From assembly GCA_022567855.1 (NCBI GenBank), contig JADFGE010000081.1, positions 1 to 9,617 of the forward strand: a stretch of 9,617 nucleotides of DNA, in the 5' to 3' direction. Below are positions 5,968-9,617 of this stretch, piece by piece. The notes under the pieces were generated by a model, which was not told the origin of the DNA, searched no databases, and saw nothing but the letters and a program-made list of their open reading frames with translations. The stretch comes from Planctomycetota bacterium (GTDB taxonomy: Bacteria; Planctomycetota; Phycisphaerae; Phycisphaerales; SM1A02). Position numbers and translations under genes: made by a program. Within the stretch, counting starts at the first letter, position 1. Each line of letters begins with the position of its first letter.

Positions 5968-6150
5968 ATTGACGTGGTATTGCTGGTCGAGCCTGACCTG
6001 CAGCGCCGCCTGGACGGTGCCTCCGGGGTGGGCGGCATCCGTATCAAAGACCCACTGGGTACCGACCAGGACGTCGCCGAGCTGCGCCGACGCCGGCGCC
6101 GCCAGGATTGCGGCCGTCAAGAAGGGAACAACCCGCCCCAGCATCATCAT
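5764..6150 (-). CDS. Truncated DsbD-like protein: signal peptide plus N-terminal domain only
   Basis: A fragment of a thiol-disulfide interchange protein. In intact DsbD a periplasmic N-terminal domain receives electrons from a membrane domain and passes them to partner proteins. From Met at 6150 the sequence starts MMMLGRVVPFLTAAILAAPASA, a clear signal peptide. A domain like the DsbD/DsbC-corrector N-terminal family follows: VLVGTQWVFDTDAAHPGGTV, YHVNSNKPDEDFLIPTVLTV, EGFTVSKIVYPEP, PMSVFEREFVYG. No cysteine is visible. Recognisable sequence stops at about 5806; the last 13 residues (HSLKLDKAEDSLL) come from the antisense of the nuclease-like gene. The membrane and thioredoxin domains are missing, and no remainder is found elsewhere in the window. 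GGAGA about nine bases upstream supports a start in the triple ATG at 6142-6150; a longer start at 6204 has no ribosome binding site. Probably a non-functional remnant. Confidence 0.7.
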   Translation of the reverse strand: MMMLGRVVPFLTAAILAAPASAQLGDVLVGTQWVFDTDAAHPGGTVQAALQVRLDQQYHVNSNKPDEDFLIPTVLTVTPPEGFTVSKIVYPEPIMLKPAFSEVPMSVFEREFVYGHSLKLDKAEDSLL

Positions 6151-6200
6151 GATCGAGAGTCTCCACGGCCTCGCAAACGACTCGGCTCGCCCCTGGCCCT

Positions 6201-6229
6201 TCAAGTGGCCCCGGCTGCCGCTCCGATAA
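6201..6229 (+). promoter_or_regulatory. Possible sigma-28-like flagellar promoter for fliM
   Basis: TCCGATAA (6222-6229) matches seven of eight bases of the sigma-28 -10 consensus GCCGATAA. TCAAGTGG (6201-6208) matches five of eight bases of the -35 consensus TAAAGTTT. The spacing is 13 instead of the usual 11, and the match could be chance. If real, transcripts would begin near 6236, about 115 bases before the fliM ATG. Confidence 0.22.
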
Positions 6230-6352
6230 AGCCTAGGGTCCAGAAACAGTACGTCCCATCCGCCGTTGGGGGAAGCCCTGTGCCGCCCCTTGGGCGTCCC
6301 GGTCTACAAACCGGCCGCCGCCGCCGATCATTCCCAGCCCCAGCCAATCGCC

Positions 6353-7378
6353 ATGACTGATGTCCTTGACCAATCTGAAATCGACGCTCTGATGAGCGCC
6401 GTCAGCGAAGGGGAGGTGGAAGAGCCCGGGGAACAGGCACAGATATTCTCGCGGCATCGGCGAGACCTCGAGAATGTCGAGATCAAGGACTACGACTTCA
6501 AGCGACCGGAGCGGATCAGCAAGGACCAGATGCGGGCATTGCAGACGCTGCACGAGGCGTTCGCCCGCAACTTCGGCGCGGCGTTGTCGGGCTTCCTGCG
6601 GACGATCGTGGAGATTCGCGTCGCCAGCGCGGAGCAGATGACCTATTCGGAGTTCACGTCGAGCCTGCCCAATCCCACGAGCTTCAACCTCATCGAGGCC
6701 CCGGTCCTTGACGGCCAGCTTTGCCTGGAGATCAGCCCGCTGATCATCTATCCCCTCATCGACCGCCTGCTTGGCGGTTCCAATGAGAACATCTTTATCC
6801 CGCAGCGGCCGTTGACGATCATCGAGACGAGGCTGATCAAGAAGATCCTGGAGCGGGGGGTGGCGGCGTTGACCGAGGCGTGGGAGACGGTGAAAAAGAT
6901 CGATTTCAAGCTCGGCGCCCTGGAATCCAACCCGCAGATCGTTCAGATCGTTCCGCCCAACGAGGTGGTCGTCGTGCTGGGGTTCGAGCTGAAGCTGGGC
7001 AACCGGGCCGGGACCATGAGCCTGTGTATCCCGTTTCCGGTGATCGAGCCGCTCATCGAGGATCTCGCCGCCCAAAGCTGGTTCCAGGCCGGTCGGCATC
7101 GAGCAGATGATCACTGGAGGCGGCTCGTCGGGCAGCGCATCGCAGAGGCTTCGCTGGAGGTTGCCGCGGTGCTGGCCCAGACGAGCATCACCATGGCCGA
7201 CCTGCGGAACCTGGAGATCGGCGATCTGTTGACGACCGACAAGCCGGCCGAAGCACCCGTGACGGTCACCGTCGAGGGCATCCCGAAGTTCGTCGCGAGG
7301 TCGGGCCAGTACCGGGGCAACCGGGCCGTGCGCATCCTGGAGCGGCTCCAGTCCGACGAGCCGGCCAAGTCTGGCTGA
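6353..7378 (+). CDS. fliM: Flagellar motor switch protein FliM
   Basis: FliM forms the middle of the cytoplasmic C-ring of the flagellar motor. It binds phosphorylated CheY and controls rotation direction with FliG and FliN. The 341-aa protein has the usual length. The N-terminus MTDVLDQSEIDALMSAV is the conserved CheY-P-binding segment and fixes the start at 6353; an in-frame TTG at 6266 would add an atypical tail. The CheC-like middle domain covers about 45-240: FLRTIVEIRVASAEQMTYSE (81-100), NPTSFNLIEAP (107-117), RLLGGSNEN (138-146), and LCIPFPVIEPL then AQSWF (224-244). The FliN-like SpoA domain is at about 265-330 (LAQTSITMADLRNLEIGDLL, then KFVARSGQYRGNRAVRIL). No Shine-Dalgarno is visible before the ATG. 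It stands apart from other flagellar genes: neither fliL nor fliN is adjacent. Confidence 0.96.
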   Translation: MTDVLDQSEIDALMSAVSEGEVEEPGEQAQIFSRHRRDLENVEIKDYDFKRPERISKDQMRALQTLHEAFARNFGAALSGFLRTIVEIRVASAEQMTYSEFTSSLPNPTSFNLIEAPVLDGQLCLEISPLIIYPLIDRLLGGSNENIFIPQRPLTIIETRLIKKILERGVAALTEAWETVKKIDFKLGALESNPQIVQIVPPNEVVVVLGFELKLGNRAGTMSLCIPFPVIEPLIEDLAAQSWFQAGRHRADDHWRRLVGQRIAEASLEVAAVLAQTSITMADLRNLEIGDLLTTDKPAEAPVTVTVEGIPKFVARSGQYRGNRAVRILERLQSDEPAKSG

Positions 7379-7441
7379 CGTCGGGCCGCCGATCGATCTT
7401 GCCGGATCTGCGCCGGCTCGCCGTCGGCGGGACGCCGCGGG

Positions 7442-7468
7442 CCACCGGGCGGTTCGATCGGCCGGTGG
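7442..7468 (+). terminator. Hairpin downstream of fliM, possible terminator
   Basis: CCACCGG (7442-7448) and CCGGTGG (7462-7468) pair perfectly across 13 bases, 64 bases after the fliM stop. The sequence after it is G-rich, not T-rich, so if it ends transcription it would need a factor such as Rho. Confidence 0.25.
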
Positions 7469-7483
7469 GGTGGGTGCCATCTG

Positions 7484-7513
7484 TTGACTTGGCAACGGCC
7501 CTGGCGATATCCT
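7484..7513 (+). promoter_or_regulatory. Possible housekeeping promoter for nusA
   Basis: TTGACT (7484-7489) and TATCCT (7508-7513) are separated by 18 bases, close to the sigma-70 pattern TTGACA/TATAAT with five and four of six bases matched. If used, it gives a leader of nearly 490 bases before the nusA ATG. In GC-rich intergenic DNA such a match is moderately notable but not proof. Confidence 0.35.
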
Positions 7514-7932
7514 TAGCCGCGTATTGGCCCCGAGTTTCTTGTATGGGGATTTGCCCGTGATCCTGGTCGCCCGATATCCGGTCTTGCCCCGTGGTCGCTG
7601 ATCGTGACCATCTCCTGTGCGGTGTGCAGGGATGGCGCCGCTGGCGTCTCGCCGTGCCTTTGCCGTCGCCCAGACGACAGGTGGCAACCTTGACCTGACG
7701 CACCGCGACAGGTCGATGGTCCGGCACACTGCCGCCTGGTTTGTCGGACGCCCCGCACGGGTCACGGGACGTTGCTTGAGCACGCTCGTGGCCTTGTCGT
7801 TTTGGACCCGAACTTCCGAACTCTTCGTGACGCAACCAGAGGCAACTCGCCGGTACCATCACCGAACTACCAGACCAAGTGATGCGCGAGCCCGCTGGAG
7901 CGAGCCTCCTTTACTTGCGAACCAGCCAGCTC

Positions 7933-7988
7933 AACAACCCAACAACCCAACAACTCAACAACTCAACAACTCAACAACTCAACAACCC
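7933..7988 (+). repeat. Seven tandem AACAACYC octamers just before nusA
   Basis: Seven uninterrupted copies of an 8-base unit run from 7933 to 7988. Copies 1, 2 and 7 read AACAACCC and copies 3 to 6 read AACAACTC. The block has no G and ends 18 bases before the nusA ATG. Its RNA would be unpaired, A/C-rich and likely accessible. There is no strong Shine-Dalgarno before nusA, so the array may act as a ribosome-loading or S1-like binding stretch. Slippage could change its copy number without touching a reading frame. Confidence 0.9.
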
Positions 7989-8006
7989 AACTAACGAAGA
8001 CCGATC

Positions 8007-9575
8007 ATGAATCCTGAAACGCTCCGCATCCTCGACGCGATCGCGCGGGACCGAAATATCGACAGAGATCTGCTGATCCAGGATCTCGAGCAGGCGATGA
8101 TCAGCGCCGCTCGCAAGCACTTCAACTCGCTTGACACGGAGGCCTTTGGTTGTCACATCGATCGTACGAGCGGTGAGATCACGATCTGGCGGAACCTCGA
8201 CGACGACTCACGCGAGGTCATTGAGCTGGAGACGCTCGGCCGAATCCCGGCCCAGACCGCCAAGCAGGTGATGATCCAGAAGTTCCGCGAGGATGAGCGG
8301 CAGAGCCTACTGGAGGAGTTCTCCAAGCGACAAGGCGAAATCGTCACCGGCATTGCACACCGATACGAAGGCGGCGCGCTCGTGGTCCAGATCGATCGGG
8401 CGGAAGGGTTCATGCCCCGTTCAGAGCAGATACCAGGTGAGCAGTTTCACCCCGGCGACCGGGTGCGATGCCTGATTCTCGATGTTCGTGACGTGGGAAA
8501 TCAGGTCAAGATCGTCTTATCGCGGGGACATCCGGATTTCATTCGGCGGTTGTTCGAAGCTGAGGTCCCCGAGGTCGCGGAGCACGTGATCGAAATCAAG
8601 GGCATGGCGCGTGAGGCTGGGTTTCGCACCAAGATTGCCGTCTCGTCCGTCGACTCGAGAGTGGACGCCGTCGGCGCATGCGTCGGTGTTCGCGGAAGCC
8701 GCATCCGGAACATCGTCGACGAGCTCGGCGGCGAGAAGATCGACATCGTTCGCTTCAACGAATCCAGCCAAGTTCTCATCGGCAACGCACTGAAGCCCGC
8801 GGAAGTTGAAGAAGTCAGTCTGTGCTTCGAGCTGGGACGGGCCACGATTATTGTGCGCGAGGATCAACTCTCGCTGGCGATCGGGCGACGCGGCCAGAAC
8901 GTGCGACTGGCGGCGCGCTTGACGGGGTGGGATATCGACATTCTTACTCCGGCCGAGTTCGCCAAGAGCCTGGAGACGCTGGAGCAGACGGTCAGGCCGA
9001 TCGAGGGAGTCAACGAGCAAATGTTGGATCGGATGGGGGCGCTGGGGATGATCAGCGTCTTTGATATCGAGGAGGTTGGGCCGGCCGTGCTTGAGGAGGA
9101 GCTGGAGATGCCGGCCGAAGTCGCGCAAACGGTGGTCGAAACGTGCGCCGCTCAGGCCAAGATCGTGGCCGAGCAGCAACAGAAGGAGAAGGAAGAGGCC
9201 GCAAAGCGCAAGGCTGAGGAGGAAGCCACGGCCACGACCCTGCTGGGAACCGGCGACGCCGTTGCCGGTTCTGATCTTGCCGCGGATGCCCGGGCGGAGG
9301 TGGCGGCGGCGTCAATCCTCGGCCAATCGCCTCACCCGCCGATTGTAGAAACTCAACCGGAGGATTCAGACTCGACCGAAACGGGTGAAGCGGCGGCAAC
9401 GGAAGCGCCGAGCACCGCCCAGGAGTCGGGAGAGACAGCCCCCAACGAGGAGCCGGCAACCCCCGAGGCGTCGAGCGATGAGCCGGTTCAATCGACGGAA
9501 CCGGCGCCGCAAGTCGCACCGTTACCGAGTGACGAAGCCGCTTCGGCGCAACCTGCGGGCGGGACTGGAGACTAA
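8007..9575 (+). CDS. nusA: Transcription termination/antitermination factor NusA
   Basis: NusA binds RNA polymerase and nascent RNA and controls pausing, termination and antitermination. The 522-aa protein shows the family order: N-terminal polymerase-binding domain (1-about 108; MNPETLRILDAIARDRNID), S1 domain (about 109-173; GEIVTGIAHRYEGGALVVQI), KH1 (about 205-250; VGACVGVRGSRIRNIVDELG, then EKIDIV) and KH2 (about 275-315; LAIGRRGQNVRLAARLTGWD). A helix-hairpin-helix region follows at about 333-380 (GVNEQMLDRMGALGMISVFD). A charged helix (385-407; QQQKEKEEAAKRKAEEEA) leads into an acidic, Pro/Ala/Glu/Ser/Thr-rich tail (about 410-522) that is probably disordered. The ATG at 8007 matches the usual NusA N-terminus. 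Only weak GAAGA (7996-8000) precedes it. rimP is absent upstream; infB is the usual next gene but lies beyond the window if present. Confidence 0.97.
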   Translation: MNPETLRILDAIARDRNIDRDLLIQDLEQAMISAARKHFNSLDTEAFGCHIDRTSGEITIWRNLDDDSREVIELETLGRIPAQTAKQVMIQKFREDERQSLLEEFSKRQGEIVTGIAHRYEGGALVVQIDRAEGFMPRSEQIPGEQFHPGDRVRCLILDVRDVGNQVKIVLSRGHPDFIRRLFEAEVPEVAEHVIEIKGMAREAGFRTKIAVSSVDSRVDAVGACVGVRGSRIRNIVDELGGEKIDIVRFNESSQVLIGNALKPAEVEEVSLCFELGRATIIVREDQLSLAIGRRGQNVRLAARLTGWDIDILTPAEFAKSLETLEQTVRPIEGVNEQMLDRMGALGMISVFDIEEVGPAVLEEELEMPAEVAQTVVETCAAQAKIVAEQQQKEKEEAAKRKAEEEATATTLLGTGDAVAGSDLAADARAEVAAASILGQSPHPPIVETQPEDSDSTETGEAAATEAPSTAQESGETAPNEEPATPEASSDEPVQSTEPAPQVAPLPSDEAASAQPAGGTGD

Positions 9576-9617
9576 TCGCAACGAAGACCGCCACCCTCCG
9601 AGTCCTCCAACTGGCCA
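9576..9617. other. Short downstream sequence with a repeat of the nusA leader motif
   Basis: No gene starts in these 42 bases. AACGAAGACCG at 9580-9590 repeats exactly the 11 bases at 7993-8003 that sit just before the nusA ATG. It may mark a leader for the next gene, often infB in other bacteria. No terminator hairpin is visible. Confidence 0.35.

Larger units (their letters stand above)
7379..8006. other. 628-base gap and probable long nusA leader
   Basis: No gene is supported; open frames here lack ribosome binding sites and known motifs, and the long minus-strand frames continue antisense into fliM. Structures seen: CCACCGG/CCGGTGG (7442-7448 with 7462-7468), a 7-bp stem 64 bases past the fliM stop without a T-run; a possible promoter at 7484-7513; GACCTG/CAGGTC (7692-7697 with 7709-7714); and seven octamers at 7933-7988. 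No tRNA or rimP gene is present, although rimP commonly precedes nusA in other bacteria. Confidence 0.45.

Noticed and set aside
7080..7180. Compensated frameshift in fliM
   Set aside because: Residues after AQSWF are less typical, but the spacing to the SpoA domain seems normal and the frame is open throughout.
7442..7470. tRNA T-arm, because GGTTCGATC is present
   Set aside because: No matching D-arm, anticodon stem or acceptor stem was found around it.
6233..7783. 516-codon open frame on the minus strand across fliM
   Set aside because: It is antisense to fliM, which has clear conserved motifs. High GC at third codon positions commonly leaves long open antisense frames; it has no recognisable domain.
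7266..7862. 198-codon minus-strand open frame covering the fliM end and the gap
   Set aside because: Low-complexity Arg/Gly/Pro-rich translation with no motif, partly antisense to fliM and with no good ribosome binding site.
7933..7988. CRISPR array
   Set aside because: The units are 8 bases long and directly adjacent with no spacers, so this is a simple tandem repeat.
7617..7994. 125-codon plus-strand open frame ending in the octamer array
   Set aside because: Its Asn/Gln/Thr-rich tail is just translated repeat, and no ribosome binding site or domain is seen.

Overview
The window looks like chromosomal DNA from a flagellated planctomycete, possibly of the Phycisphaerae. This is inferred from gene content: an ECF-type sigma factor overlapping a large receptor-like Ser/Thr kinase, a free-standing LuxR-type DNA-binding protein, a fliM gene, and a nusA with a long acidic tail. 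No rRNA or tRNA gene, CRISPR array, transposase or integrase was seen.

Layout, left to right. (1) 1-3781 is a signalling cluster. A minus-strand gene for an unknown secreted or membrane-anchored protein (130-822) is divergent from an ECF sigma factor gene (960-1640), which overlaps a transmembrane Ser/Thr kinase gene (1637-3781) by four bases (ATGA). (2) 3965-5073 carries two small minus-strand genes, each with a strong Shine-Dalgarno sequence: a 120-residue LuxR-type HTH protein and an unrecognised 96-residue helical protein. A 455-base gap lies between them. (3) 5074-5505 is non-coding and rich in perfect inverted repeats, including two hairpins almost back to back at 5303-5358. (4) 5506-6150 holds two truncated genes facing each other: a PD-(D/E)XK nuclease-like gene (+) and the 5' part of a dsbD-like gene (-). 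Their recognisable sequences meet at about 5800-5810, so this is a recombination scar, an island edge or an assembly join. (5) 6353-9575 has two conserved housekeeping genes, fliM (flagellar C-ring switch protein) and nusA (transcription elongation factor). They are separated by a 628-base leader that ends in seven copies of an A/C-only octamer directly before nusA.

How the parts fit. The sigma factor and kinase probably form one signalling unit: the kinase senses something through its extracytoplasmic part and modifies a target, perhaps the sigma factor, while the divergent secreted protein could be a target or sensor partner. This is inferred from context only. fliM and nusA belong to the core genome. 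The region left of about 5805 has lower GC in hand-counted samples and resembles accessory DNA. The most notable signals are the double truncation at about 5805, the twin hairpins at 5303-5358, and the octamer array in the nusA leader.
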